DNA of 64,000 bases from Proales similis (taxonomy: Eukaryota > Rotifera > Eurotatoria > Ploima > Proalidae), in contig JAGVRJ010000002.1 of assembly GCA_019059635.1 (NCBI GenBank), positions 992,001-1,056,000 of the forward strand. Reading direction: 5' to 3'. Within the stretch, counting starts at the first letter, position 1, and each line of letters opens with the position of its first letter. Below the pieces are notes generated by a model. The model did no database searches and had not been told where the DNA came from. It worked only from the letters and a program-made list of their open reading frames with translations. Shown here in pieces: positions 22,290 to 33,185 of this stretch. The position numbers and the translations under genes were made by a program.

Positions 22290-23303
22290 CTACTTGACAC
22301 GAAGGTCATGTCGCTTGAGCCAACTGGTGTTGAGCAAGTGATGAAGGCTTGAACGCTTGCTGGGGCTCATTTGAAAGCAAGAGTCGAGAAATTGAAGCAT
22401 GTCGTTTGAAACGTAGGTGTAAGGCATCGGAAATTTGCCACTGATGATTTGACTCTTTGTTCTGAACGGGTAGCGACCGAACAGAGCAAAGTAGAAAGTA
22501 ATGCCAATCGACCAAACAGTCGCAGGCTCCGATTCGTACATGCCAGTCTGAATCCATTCGGGCGGCATGCATTCAAGCGTGCCCTGAAACTCGCGGAAGT
22601 GATCGTTGCGTGGACGAAATACGGCCGCCGAGCCAAAGTCAATTATCTTTATCGAATAATCCTCCAAGTTGACGAGTATGTTCTCTGGCTTTAAATCTCG
22701 ATGCACAACGCCCTTTGAGAACATGGCGAGCGAGACGCGAACCAACTGTGTGAACAGTTTCCGAAGGATGCTCTGGTTTAACGAGAGCGGCTTGCCGTTT
22801 GCCAAATCGAACAAAGTCATACTTTGATTCAGCTTTTCCATGACAATCACGTAGAACGACATTTCTTCGAAATAGTCGTAGATTCGAATTATCCCGGGCG
22901 TGTCTCTCAGTCGAAGCAAGCACTCGATCTCAAACGGAAGCGGACTTGAGCTGAGCACCGCTTTTCGAAACGAGAAGTTGTCCTGAAACGAGTCGAAGTT
23001 TTTTGTCGACCAATTGACCACGCCCGATTTTGGAATGAGTTTAATGACGACAGGCAGGCCGTCGTCAGTTCTGATCGCATCGTAGACTCGGCCGTAGCCA
23101 CCGAAGCCGATGCATTTCAATAGTTTGTAAGTTGGCTTCTTGCTCACGTAAGTCGACGAGCTCGACGAGTACGAGTCGATGTAAGAACCGTTTGTGCTCG
23201 ACGAGTTCACCTGCTCGTCAATCGAAGTCTTCTCGCCGCCCATCGAAGAGTCAGAGTTGTAGTTATATCGGTATGCCTGATTAATCATGTAGCTTGCGTT
23301 CAT
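22290..23303 (-). CDS. PIM-like serine/threonine protein kinase, single exon
   Basis: A 337-residue protein with a Ser-rich leader of about 58 residues followed by a full kinase domain. The Gly loop is GFGGYGRVYDA, the ATP-binding Lys is in LPVVIKLIPK, the catalytic loop is HRDLKPEN, the metal-binding motif is DFGSA, and the P+1 region is MPPEWIQTGMYESEPATVWSIGI. The PPEW and AxVWSLGI wording, the ViRlyDyFE and VImEk hinge, and the short compact C-lobe are typical of PIM kinases (nematode PRK relatives), which are constitutively active survival and growth kinases. No regulatory domain follows. No intron is seen, which is unusual among its neighbours and compatible with retroposition or intron loss. 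Confidence 0.85.
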   Translation of the reverse strand: MNASYMINQAYRYNYNSDSSMGGEKTSIDEQVNSSSTNGSYIDSYSSSSSTYVSKKPTYKLLKCIGFGGYGRVYDAIRTDDGLPVVIKLIPKSGVVNWSTKNFDSFQDNFSFRKAVLSSSPLPFEIECLLRLRDTPGIIRIYDYFEEMSFYVIVMEKLNQSMTLFDLANGKPLSLNQSILRKLFTQLVRVSLAMFSKGVVHRDLKPENILVNLEDYSIKIIDFGSAAVFRPRNDHFREFQGTLECMPPEWIQTGMYESEPATVWSIGITFYFALFGRYPFRTKSQIISGKFPMPYTYVSNDMLQFLDSCFQMSPSKRSSLHHLLNTSWLKRHDLRVK

Positions 23304-23392
23304 TGTGCCTCTGTGTTATTCTACGATCTCTAGGCTAAATATAAATTCTAAATCGGCGGCAAGTGTCTAAAATCAAAAGTGAGACGCTCTTC

Positions 23393-23400
23393 AATTTATA
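23393..23400 (-). promoter_or_regulatory. TATA-like box upstream of kinase gene
   Basis: The minus strand reads CTATAAATT about 90 bases before the kinase start codon, a sensible place for a core promoter with a short 5' UTR. Confidence 0.45.
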
Positions 23401-26064
23401 GCCGCCTGTGTGTGTATGTGTGTGTGTCAGAGTTAGAGCTGATGCACATTGAGCGAAAATGGCCGGGCGGAAGAATTGATAGGTGGCGTTGGCGGCGGTT
23501 ATTATCCAACCTCTCCGCTCGTCTGTTTGCCAAAAGACATTTTTATTTTTGATTTATAAGTCGCCGGGCCCCACAGCTGTCGGCGTCTTAATGCTAGCGA
23601 AATACGCGCACCAACACAACACAAACATTTTTTTCACGGATGAGTAAAAACGATAGAAATGAGCTTGTTATTTTCTCTAGCTTATCTAATATAGAGAGAG
23701 AGAGCGAGAGAAAGAGAGCAGATAAATACGAAGCAAACGCCTCCTCATTCTCATCATTCAAAAGCTGTGAAATAAAAATCTAAAGAAATGATCGATGGGC
23801 AAACATTGCATGATGGCAGGCAAGCTATACTGACTGTCTTACCTGGCCGTCAGTCGTGACTGCTGATCAATTAAGGATTCATTGTCTCTCTCTCCCTCTC
23901 ATTTATCTCTTAATCTTGCACAAGGTTGCTCATTTGGACTTGTGTGAAGCGTACGAATTTAGACCAGATTTAAAACCTCAACCCAAGTCAACCCACGCAA
24001 ATGATAGACACACGTTCGAATGTTCACGAATAAGCGGCGAAAAGGCAAAAAAAAAGCCAAAGAAAGCAGGCCAGCTAAATCTAAAGCCTTCGATCCAAGT
24101 CATTTATCGATAAAATTGCAACTAAAAAGTATCGATCGATCTAGTGCATTCATTCTGGCCGGCTGCTGTCTATGAATGCTAGCAATGAGAGCAGCCACTT
24201 GGCCTCCCAGGCGAAAGAGTGAGAGCACTGATTCTATCCTTCGTTCAGCCTACCTTTTTCCATCTCACACGCACACCCTCTCTCTCTCTCGCTCTGTCTA
24301 TGGCAGTTGGTCTTTAACAAAAGAAATCAAGAGCAAACTAGCTGAGTGAGCAGAGCGGCAGAAGTGAATGGTTCTCTATTACATGATTTGCATTTCGCTT
24401 TTCCTTTGTCGGCTAGTCATCTCGTGCCAATTAGTTTCGCTAATTTGGCGCTTTAAATCAGCGCGTCAACCCAGACTAGGGTAGAGACGGCTAACAATGA
24501 CGACCGTACGATCACAATAGCTGAACATCAATTAAGCCAAGTGCGCGCTCTGAACGCTCCAATGTTCTCTCTAATACTCTCTGGTTATCTAGTCGAGTTG
24601 ATATGACTCCAAGCGGAAAGTTCGCTTGCCACTCAGCGTTTTCTATTTCACATACTTGCTGCCTGAAAACTTGGGCCTACGCAAAAAGAGCGTGACTGAG
24701 AAGAAAGACATAGAGCGAGAAAGAGAGAGAGGAAAAAAGAAGAAAAAAGAAGTTTTTGATTGAAAGAGAATAGCGATTGAGCTTTAAATTGAGTGAAATA
24801 GTAATCGACCGAGTGAGCAATCCTTGCAACTAAGTAGTGAGTGGACCAGTGCCATAAAAAAATTTCTTTTGAAGAAAAAAAAACTTCTAATCGAGGCCAA
24901 TAAAGAGAAAAAATTCAATGATTTGTGGCTTAAATGGTGCGCGCAAACACAAGCAATCTGGCCATTATTTGAATTAATTATGGTCCTTAGATGAATTTAA
25001 TTTTTAACTCTCATCGCTCGGCTCACCAACCCGCTTGCTAACTCGCTTGCTAGGTGGGCCAATAAGCCCTAGAATTGAACGAAATAAAAAAGAGTGCGCG
25101 TATCTTAGTAGGATGACGTGACTCACTATCGCAGTCCCTTTACCTACCTACCCACCTACACACACAGGCTCGTTCTCAATTTTTCATTTTGACCAAACCA
25201 GAAACAGACAAGGCAAACAATGGAGATTTTTTTTTTAATACCCTAGTACGCGTTTAATTGAATCAAGATTTGACAGGAAATGAGAACGCTTTGAGCCAAT
25301 TGAGACTAATGAAATTTGAGGAAAATTTATGACTTCAAGGTAAATACCAGGCCAATAGATTGATGGTATGCTGCGAATGCTTGACGATCATGATGATGCT
25401 TCAAATTTGCAAAATTAAATAAAAAACCAAAATACGTATCGGCGCGCTGAAGAACAGAAGGACAGCCAGTTGGCAGAAGAATTTCCTGCTGACAAGCCAC
25501 AATTCAATGCAGGTTTGTGTAGTGTTTTGCTACAACTAACTCTTACGCTAGCAATGCATAGCCTTTGACAACGACGGCCCCGCTTGCGTTGTTTGCGAAA
25601 TTTCTCAAAATTGGTTAGAAATAATGCACGTCAGTTTGCATTCTCAATCGTTCGAGTGTGGCAAAAATTCTTGGGGCGAGGGCGCCATGACCTTACTTAG
25701 CTCTCTCTTTTGCTTCTGATTGCCTGCTCACATGGTTGTTTTGCATCAAATGACCGCTTTCTATTTTGATGGTCATTTTAAACCATTCAGGCCATTGGAC
25801 AACCACCAGAGCCACGCCTGTCCTCTTCTAGCGCTCGGTCTCATTTTTCTTTAGTTATGTCATATTGAAAATAGCTCATTTTCATTCGCCCCTCGTTGCA
25901 CGCTTGTTACGCCTGTGAGTTTTTTTTTTAAATTAATTTATCTCTTGATTGGCAATTCTCATTTATCAAAATTTCGAGTTGTATTAAAAAGGGCCAGAAA
26001 GACGAGGGGAGAGAGAGAAAAAAAAGCAAAATTGCTGCATGACTAGGAAAATCTAAGACGATAA
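23401..26064. other. 2.7-kb non-coding region
   Basis: Upstream region of the kinase gene and downstream region of the MRH gene. It contains GA-rich runs (near 23695-23720 and 24710-24750), poly-T tracts and CT-rich blocks. Short open frames show no protein features. No gene is supported. Confidence 0.5.
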
Positions 26065-27895
26065 TTAAATTGAGTCATATTTCAGCTGCTCCTCTCTTCT
26101 TCTCTGACACGTGATCACTCTGTACGAGTATACAAAGCCCTCCTGGTTTACCGGTCAATTAGATAACGACGAAAATTGACTTAAAGAGTTGAATTTCACG
26201 CTTACCAACGCATAGAGAATGATTGAGAGCCACAGCGCTCTGTTGGGTATTAGGTTCATTCCGCTCTCTTTCTCCACAAACAAGTTGTAGGCCACACCGG
26301 CCAAAAGATACAACGAAACGACCGAGATCAGAACTATGACAAGCACTGAACCGAAAGATAGGCCGTTATTTTTGGCCGGATTCGGCGCTGTACAAGCACC
26401 TTTATATGGAACAGTTGCTCTGACCTAGTCGATAGGATGATTATCTTAATGAGCACTAATGCACATGAATGCCGAGCAAACTCACCAGGCACGATGAATT
26501 GGTCACCGGCATAAAGTCTAAAAACGGCGGCGCCTTACCAGGCGCGTTCGGAGAGTCTATTTCCCAGACGCTGTCCTCGTCGCAGAAAAATGTAATCTGA
26601 ATGCTGAGGAAGCATTCTTTTCCAAACTTGTTGACTACTTTAGCGCCAGGGGGAAAATCTGCTCTGAATGAATTCTCGCCTATTCAAATTGGTGCGTAAA
26701 TTCGTGCAAATAGCCACTCGTCGGTCAAATTGCCTACCCAGTGCGGTGAATGGGTCCGGAGTGAAATTGCCCACAATTACTGATGAGGCGGCCTGATTCT
26801 TGTATCGAGCGCACACGCTGGCTCCTTCGCAGTCGATAACTGCAAAAATTCGTTAGAGAAGAAATCTGCTTTGATTCGGAGCGCAAAGAAGCGAGATTGA
26901 GATTTACTCTCAAGTGGCTTGCAGAATCCCACCGCAATTGAGCAGTCGGTCAAGTTGTTGGCCAACACGCATTTCGTTTCCACGTTAAAACTCCAATAAG
27001 GGACCCTTTGGGAAACAATGCAAACTGTCTGAATTGAATCAGAACCAAAGGGCGATTCTCACTCAGTCAGTGTGGAGATGTCATAGCCTTGGGGAGGAAC
27101 ACAAATCTTGGCCGGAGTCGGATTGTCAATTGTTGTGGTCTGCTCTGTGCTTGCTGGCTGTATTCTGTGGCAAGCTCCAACGTACTCAAATTTGGCGTAA
27201 ATCTTTGGGGATTGAATAGAGACGCCTATTAAAGCAAACGGACCGGAAAACTAGACCGTTCTCGTCATTGCTTACTTGGCAGCCGTTCTCATCAATGTTT
27301 CTATATTCGACCGGTTTGGGCGCCTGGGCAATGTCGGTGCTCGCTGGCCAAAGAGCGTTTTTGTTGCATTCAAAATCGAACAAAATCGATATGTCGCACG
27401 TTTTGTTGTTGAATCGGTTTGTTATCTGGCCGCCTTTGTACGTGGCTGTGAAGCCGTTTGTTTCTCTCGCGTCAAACGGATTCGCATTGTAATGGCCGAT
27501 TTCGAAAATCGATGACGACGGATTGTTTATAAACTGACAAACGCTCGATTCGTCACAGGTTGCGTTCGCTATTCAAGACACTTGCTCTAGTTAAGGTCCT
27601 TTTTAAAGTTGAATTGAATCAAATTTACTTTTGGGAAGAGTGTGACAAAAGGTGAAAAAAAGTTGGCAATTCTGCTCGGCTGCATACACACAGTTTTTGG
27701 GCTCGAGCTCCAGAGTCCAGAACTGAGGCCTATTGCGAGCGAAATACTTGATTCTCGACGCAAAAAGGAAAAGCCGAACTCTTACATCGTTAAATTGGTC
27801 AAGTCATAGCCGTCTGGCGTGGGACAAGCATCCAGAGTAAGAGCGACAGTGAGCGCAAGTAGAAAAGTACCAACGCTTATGCTTTTGGATGCCAT
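26065..27895 (-). CDS. M6P-receptor-homology (MRH) type I membrane protein, 9 exons
   Basis: Exons on the minus strand are 27786-27895, 27629-27753, 27276-27568, 27063-27202, 26908-27005, 26738-26839, 26486-26679, 26206-26424 and 26065-26142. The product starts with a signal peptide (MASKSISVGTFLLALTVALT) and then has two MRH-like units. Each opens with C-P-x-GYD-L/I-x-x-LT (CPTPDGYDLTNLT and CVPPQGYDISTLT), followed by paired Cys, NRFNNKTCDISILFDFEC in unit 1 and FGKECFLSIQITFFCDED in unit 2. A membrane segment (VLVIVLISVVSLYLLAGVAY) precedes YNLFVEKESGMNLIPNRALW, the conserved juxtamembrane box of cation-dependent M6PR/Mrl1/Atg27-like sorting receptors, and a tail ending YDSI. Likely a Golgi-endosome cargo receptor. 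Ligand-binding residues were not verified. Confidence 0.8.
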
Positions 27896-28460
27896 GTTTG
27901 AATAAACGCTTTGCGATCGAGTTGGAATATAATGAAGCCGAGGAAGAGACAGAGGTCGGCTCGTAGCTAGCAAGGGAAAGCGTCACACGTGATTCAGTCG
28001 ACGGCCGTCAGATATGATAAACTCAAACAATTCTTAGATAATAGAACATGATCACCGTGAGGCACTATCCCTCTCTCCTTTTATTTTACGTTTGCCCTCT
28101 TGGATAAGCACAGAGATTAGCTGCTGGGTTGTTGAAGATTTATAGAAAATGAAAGATGCCAAACAGGTTATGTGTGAGAAAGAACTGTCAGACCAAGAGA
28201 GAGGAGACAGAGAGAAGGTGAGCGGCAAGACGAAAGGGACAGAAGATTAAGCAGAGAGAAAGTGAACGAACACATCTCAAGGGCACCATCTCTTCTTATT
28301 TTAAGCATTTTTAGCTTCTGGATGTTCCAGGATTTATTTAAACGAAAGTAAAAAAGCATCGAGTTGTAAAATTGGCCTGAATTGATCGAAAATTACGGCG
28401 GCGCTCTTTGTTCAGGCGAGTGATGTTGACTAGCCAGTTGTTTGTTGAAGGTTACCCGGT
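27896..28460. other. Intergenic region
   Basis: Upstream of the MRH gene and downstream of the first prepropeptide gene. GA-rich stretch near 28195-28260. No gene supported. Confidence 0.45.
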
Positions 28461-28772
28461 TCAGTAGTTTAAGTCGAGATCAGGCCAGTCCGGATCATTG
28501 TACTCCAAGTCATAGTCGTCTCGGGGCAAAACTAGTCGACGTCCGAGCTTTTTGAAGACTCGCCGCCACGAGAGTTTGTCAGGATGCTCAAGCCAAACTG
28601 GCCGATCTTGATGGCTGATCGCAGTCGGTCTTGAGTTGGAGAATAGCCGAGTAAGGAGAGAAGACCGCTTTCCATTGCGTGGCAAATCAAATCCGTCACT
28701 TGAGCTAAAGTATTGGGCTGAGCACAGCGAAACGGCCAAAAGCAAGCTGATCAGAATGCGAGCGTTTCTCAT
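28461..28772 (-). CDS. Secreted prepropeptide 1 of tandem array (…DLPRN-GKR)
   Basis: A 103-residue protein with a signal peptide ending CSA. Directly after it comes QYFSSSDGFDLPRNGKR: an N-terminal Gln able to cyclise, then a Gly-Lys-Arg amidation/cleavage site. The predicted mature peptide is about 14 residues and amidated. The remaining 67 residues are a C-terminal propeptide with further basic sites (GRR). The architecture matches single-peptide neuropeptide precursors such as ecdysis-triggering-hormone or RYamide types, but the sequence matches none I can name. It shares layout and the QYF opening with the genes at 29902 and 31906. Confidence 0.7.
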   Translation of the reverse strand: MRNARILISLLLAVSLCSAQYFSSSDGFDLPRNGKRSSLLTRLFSNSRPTAISHQDRPVWLEHPDKLSWRRVFKKLGRRLVLPRDDYDLEYNDPDWPDLDLNY

Positions 28773-29901
28773 TTTCCCAATTTCTGCCTTTCAGTCTTGG
28801 TCGTTCACCTTCTATTTATTTCTAAATTTGACGAGTTCAAATCAGAAGCGTGCCAAATCAGGATGAGTAATCGAACGAATGATGAATACGGAAGCTGACA
28901 AAAAGTCAAAATTCGTAGCCAAAAACGACAAGAATCTTGATGTGCTTAAGAATGGAATGGGAAAGAACACGAGAAACAAAACACAAAAAAAAAAGCAGAA
29001 ACGGAATGAATGGGTTAATCTTAAATCAAGCGAGGCCTTATTTCAAGTGGTCTTGAGCAGCTAATTCAGCAGCGTGGGAGGCAGCGAGCATCGAACGAGT
29101 GGGCGGAAAGTGAATAAAAATCGAAGCTTCAGAGTTGTAAACAGAGAGCGAGAGAGAGAGAGAGAGGCTTAGCATTTACAAGGAAGAGTGATTATATGAA
29201 ACTTAATCGCTAAATACCGCTACTACTCCAAAATAAAGAGAAGGAAGTGGGCTGCATGGAAGTGATTAAGCAAAAAGCGTGACGTGTTCAACGCCTCGAA
29301 TCTTTAATGAATTTTGATCTAATAAGGCACTAATTCGACGTTCGATTTCCTTTCATACTTTTAAGATATCGAGAAAAACGGGCGTCTAGAATGCACTTCT
29401 ACTTCTAATATTGAATTGGGCTCCTAATTCTGTTCAGCGTTGCCACATTCACTTTAGACCGATGAAATAAATTAATCAACTGCAATATTTATTTGTTTTG
29501 CCTTTCTATTTTGGTGATGGTGACGATGCTTTTCTTGTTTTGTTGCTAGTCATGAAACAAAGTGCGTAACGCTTGCATGCCTGCCTGACTAGTGACATGA
29601 TCGACGAGTTTAATCACCAGCTACTGATGAGTGCATGTCGACTGGAGCGCAAATTGCACTCTGATGGGGAGTTAAAAAATAAGAAAGAGAATGAGTAAGA
29701 ATTGTGCAGCTTTTTAAAATTTAAGCGTTTAGTTTGCAACGACTTGAATTGACTAGTTCGGCCTGCTTAACACAGCTCGGGGCTATTTCAAATAGAACAA
29801 GAAATTCGTTCAAGTCTTTGACGCACAATTAAATTCTTTATTATTCTTCAACTGCTAAATTGAAGTTTTACTCTCAACACACAATAGAAATGATGATTTA
29901 T
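28773..29901. other. Intergenic region within the prepropeptide array
   Basis: 1.1 kb without a supported gene. Holds a (GA)n run near 29143-29165 and AT-rich sequence; it presumably carries the promoter of prepropeptide 1. Confidence 0.45.
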
Positions 29902-30228
29902 TTAGTCGAATCCATCGTCAGTCAGCCACACAGGTTGCCTCTGGTACTGTGGCTTTTGTTGCTTCTGCTGCTGCTGGTCTGGCTGATTGTCGTCGCCGGC
30001 GTCTCGGCCGAACTTGTCCAACTTTTTCCCATATGAAAGCTTGTCCATAAAATAGTATCGATAGGGCGAGGCAATCTCATTGCTCGCTGACGGTGGCCGA
30101 TAAAAGTTCGACCAGACGTGAGGCGCTCGCTTTCCATACCGAGGCAGATCGTTTCTGTCAAACGTGTCAAAGTACTGAGCCGAGACGACTGTGAACGCGA
30201 TAAACAGGGCGAGAGATGACTTAAGCAT
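29902..30228 (-). CDS. Secreted prepropeptide 2 of tandem array (…DLPRY-GKR)
   Basis: A 108-residue protein with a signal peptide ending VSA, then QYFDTFDRNDLPRYGKR, giving a predicted pGlu-started, amidated peptide ending LPRYamide. The C-terminal propeptide is Gln/Tyr/Pro-rich with a polyglutamine-like run and extra basic sites (GKK). A strong 3' splice-site sequence (T-run then AG) sits about 10 bases upstream of the ATG, suggesting a 5' UTR intron. PRYamide ends recall NPF and RYamide families and the PR-x-amide ends recall ETH/pyrokinin peptides, but assignment is uncertain. Confidence 0.72.
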   Translation of the reverse strand: MLKSSLALFIAFTVVSAQYFDTFDRNDLPRYGKRAPHVWSNFYRPPSASNEIASPYRYYFMDKLSYGKKLDKFGRDAGDDNQPDQQQQKQQKPQYQRQPVWLTDDGFD

Positions 30229-30989
30229 TCTTTCCGATCTAAAAAAAAGTGTTTGGCGATTGAAGAAAACGTATATCTGAGCCTTGCACTAGAAACTATG
30301 CACAAAGGCGAGTCGAGCAAGATCGCAGCTCGATCGAAACTGAATGTCACCATCGTCTTCTTCTCTATCTTGTCTATTTTTTGTCTATTTTAATAGAAAA
30401 AAAAAACTCAAGCGTGCAATAGCACTGAGTACACTGTCTAATCTAAATAAAAGCATATTAAACGAATGAAATAAGCAACACGAGCGCTGTCAACGTCGCC
30501 TGCTTTCGCTGATGAGCTAGGCGTTGGCTTAGACCGAGTACAATTCTTAATCTAACTGAATAAAAAGTAATTGCATGCAGCATCTAATGAAATTTCCTTC
30601 TATCTGCCTTGTGCAAAACAATTAGCAAGAAATGTTTTTATTTGCATGCAAGTCCAATTGAAATCGAATATGGCCCAAGTCGGAGATGCAATATGAGGAA
30701 AATAAGGTTAGAGGGGAGAAACAACGGACTAGCAGAGGCTCTCGGTTAATTTAGTGCCACGCGCCTCTTCCTTTCCGATTTTCGATTAGTTGAGAAAATT
30801 ATTATTTGCAAACAAGTTTTATTCCCATTTAGACTAGAGTCCGAAACGGCTACAAATAACCAAATTCTGTAATGAGTGAGCGCGCGCGCGCAAACTCTAA
30901 AATATGCATGTCCTCCAGTAATCGTCTAGTTCCTGTTTTTTTTTTTCTTTTTTTAGGTTTTTCCTTGTTTTTGTGAGTTCTGAGAGGCT
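30229..30989. other. Intergenic region within the prepropeptide array
   Basis: No gene supported. Includes a short (CG)n run near 30880-30890 and a poly-T tract near 30937. Confidence 0.45.
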
Positions 30990-31292
30990 CTAAGCCAGGC
31001 CCAAATAGTCTGCGCGGTCTTCCGGCTCTGAGTAAGAGAATCGATTTGGCATAACTCCAACCGAATGAGTGAATTTATTCGGCTCGCTTGCTTCGAGTTT
31101 TGAAACTGCCTCTGCGATTGCTAGCCACGTTTGCTCGTCCAACTGTCCGGTTTCACTCAGAGAGCGGAGTCTTTCGTAAAACTCACGCTTTCGAAGCCGA
31201 GGGATCTGATGGATTGAGCTACTCTTGCTGTAGTAGAGCGCCTCGGCCAGCACAAGTGTGGCAAGCAGAAAGATGAATTTGCGTGCGACCAT
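30990..31292 (-). CDS. Secreted prepropeptide 3 of tandem array (…QIPRL-RKR), no amidation glycine
   Basis: About 100 residues. The ATG at 31292 opens a signal peptide ending AEA, followed by LYYSKSSSIHQIPRLRKR. Position and length match the peptides of the neighbouring genes, but the residue before the basic cluster is Arg rather than Gly, so amidation is not expected unless processing differs. The downstream propeptide (about 65 residues) is helical and acidic. A 3' splice-like CCTTTCAG lies about 25 bases upstream of the ATG, as in its neighbours. Confidence 0.65.
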   Translation of the reverse strand: MVARKFIFLLATLVLAEALYYSKSSSIHQIPRLRKREFYERLRSLSETGQLDEQTWLAIAEAVSKLEASEPNKFTHSVGVMPNRFSYSEPEDRADYLGLA

Positions 31293-31905
31293 TTTCTTCA
31301 CTGTTGATCAATCTGAAAGGCAAGTAAAAGGCTCAAACTGATTGGTGGCATTAGACAACATTCGATTCAGCGGATGTGCAACTTACGTCAGAGCTTATCC
31401 GTTCGCTTTTCTCGATATTCAGTCGAATATTCGAGATTGAGATAAATGAAGCAATCAGGCAATCGTGAGATCGTGCTTTTAAATGGCTGCCGGTCAAATT
31501 TGAAGTCAATTAAAAGCTTGTTGTTGTTGTTTTGACGCATGAAATCGAATCAAGGCAGGCAGCAAGACGCAGATTAATTGAAGTTTCCAGGCCAATTGTT
31601 GAGCCTTGTTCGATTCAGATAATGCCCGAGAGACTCTTGTCTCACTTTATCGCCCCCACATGACCCTTCCTTCTTTCATATGCTCAACAGCGCAATATTC
31701 GCCCCTTATGTCGTCACCTCATTGACATTTGATTATAGCGGGCATCTCCCAAGCACAAGAAAATTTTATTCCAACATTTAAATGTTTATTTCAGGGCCTA
31801 AGGGACCAGTACGAAAAATGCTGCGCAGATCCGTTCCAAGCTAATAAGAATATTTATACGAATAAATGGATGAAAATGAACTCTTTCAACTGCTGCTCTC
31901 TCCCT
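31293..31905. other. Intergenic region within the prepropeptide array
   Basis: No gene supported. Contains the probable promoter and 5' UTR intron of prepropeptide 3. Confidence 0.4.
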
Positions 31906-32256
31906 CTAGCGTTTGGTGTCGAGCATTCTTTTCAAGTACTGATTGAGAAGAAGTTCGAAGAGCAGCTGCTGCTGGTGCGATTCGTCTACAAGCTGCTCCT
32001 CGCTGTCTTGACTTTGCTTCAATAAATTGTCCAACAGGGATCGACTGTCGAGTCGGAGCAGCTCAGCGATCTTCTCTCGACTCTCCACCGCTCTTTGCTG
32101 AGTGTCTGCCATTCGCTTGAAATTGATCAATAAGGGCAGATTTGACTTTTTGCCAATGCGACTAACGGTCGCTCCCTCTGCGCTGCTAAAGTACTGAGCG
32201 CTAGTGTTGGCCACCAAAAGCGCGACCAGAATCGCCAAAATTGCCTGGAACCTCAT
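31906..32256 (-). CDS. Secreted prepropeptide 4 of tandem array (…TVSRI-GKK)
   Basis: A 116-residue protein. A signal peptide ending TSA is followed by QYFSSAEGATVSRIGKK, giving a predicted amidated 14-mer ending SRIamide. The propeptide is Leu/Gln/Glu-rich and ends with basic pairs. The QYFSS opening is identical to prepropeptide 1. A 3' splice site (TTTGTTTCAG) sits one base before the ATG, consistent with a 5' UTR intron. A TATA-like TTATAAA lies about 110 bases upstream near 32360-32378. Confidence 0.7.
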   Translation of the reverse strand: MRFQAILAILVALLVANTSAQYFSSAEGATVSRIGKKSNLPLLINFKRMADTQQRAVESREKIAELLRLDSRSLLDNLLKQSQDSEEQLVDESHQQQLLFELLLNQYLKRMLDTKR

Positions 32257-33185
32257 TCTGAAACAAAAACGGCTGTTGTAAATTCAAATCTCGTACGTAA
32301 AGCAAGACTCGCTATTTGTTTGCAAATTTGACACTGGTCGCACTCGTTTTACTCGAATTTATAACTGCTCGAGTTATAAATTATCGTCTCTCTAATTTGC
32401 CTTGCTGGTGTCGGAGGTGGCACCGGCCTCAATGATGATTAACACCGTCATTAATCAGATGCGCGTTTGATAACAAAGAATTGAATAAATATAACCGACA
32501 AAATAAAAACCAGAGCCATGGTGATCGGATTAGCGAGGCGTTCCCTGGCTATAAAGTCCAATGGACCCAGTCGTGATGCACAGGAACGATCCCTGCGCTC
32601 ACGTTCTGATATGACCATACGCCTTCACGTCTCGTCTGATAAACTTTCAAGCCTCGAGTCTGTGACGCACTCTGCTCTCATTTCCTCACAAAAACACACA
32701 CGCGCAGGCGGGCAAGCAAGCAGGTGAATTGGCAGAGTAAAACCAGCGCTCGTCTCGATTCTGCGTAGAGTGCGTGGGCTAAAATCGAACTGAGAGTTTA
32801 ATCTCTGTCTCGAGCGGCGCTCTTCCACTTCTCTGGCGTTTATTTCACCTGGCTGATCTCGGTCTTTTGATTCAACGTGAATAAGTGAATGAAAATAGCA
32901 AAAATCTCCCAAAGCCAGCTTGAGCTGCAATTCGCAACGGCCCTGGCCGTCGTTGAGGCATAAACAAAAATACAAATCAAACGCCCTTTGCAGTTGTTTT
33001 TCGCTCTCTATTGCCGGTTAAATCGTTTTATTTTTATTTAACAGAAGAAGCGCGGTCACAAACACGCTACTTAAATAGACTCGAGTTAGAGCGTTGTCTT
33101 GTTCATTTCTTGCAACCTGTTTAAACAGAAGAGCAAATGTGCGCTTTTTAGCTCATTGAACGATCAGCATGTGTTGAGAGGTAAA
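32257..33185. other. Intergenic region upstream of the prepropeptide array
   Basis: No supported gene. A 116-codon minus-strand open frame (32625-32975) has no recognisable features and was not called. Confidence 0.45.

Noticed and set aside
32625-32975. 116-codon minus-strand frame
   Set aside because: No homology or domain features; lies in intergenic sequence with a non-ATG-supported context.
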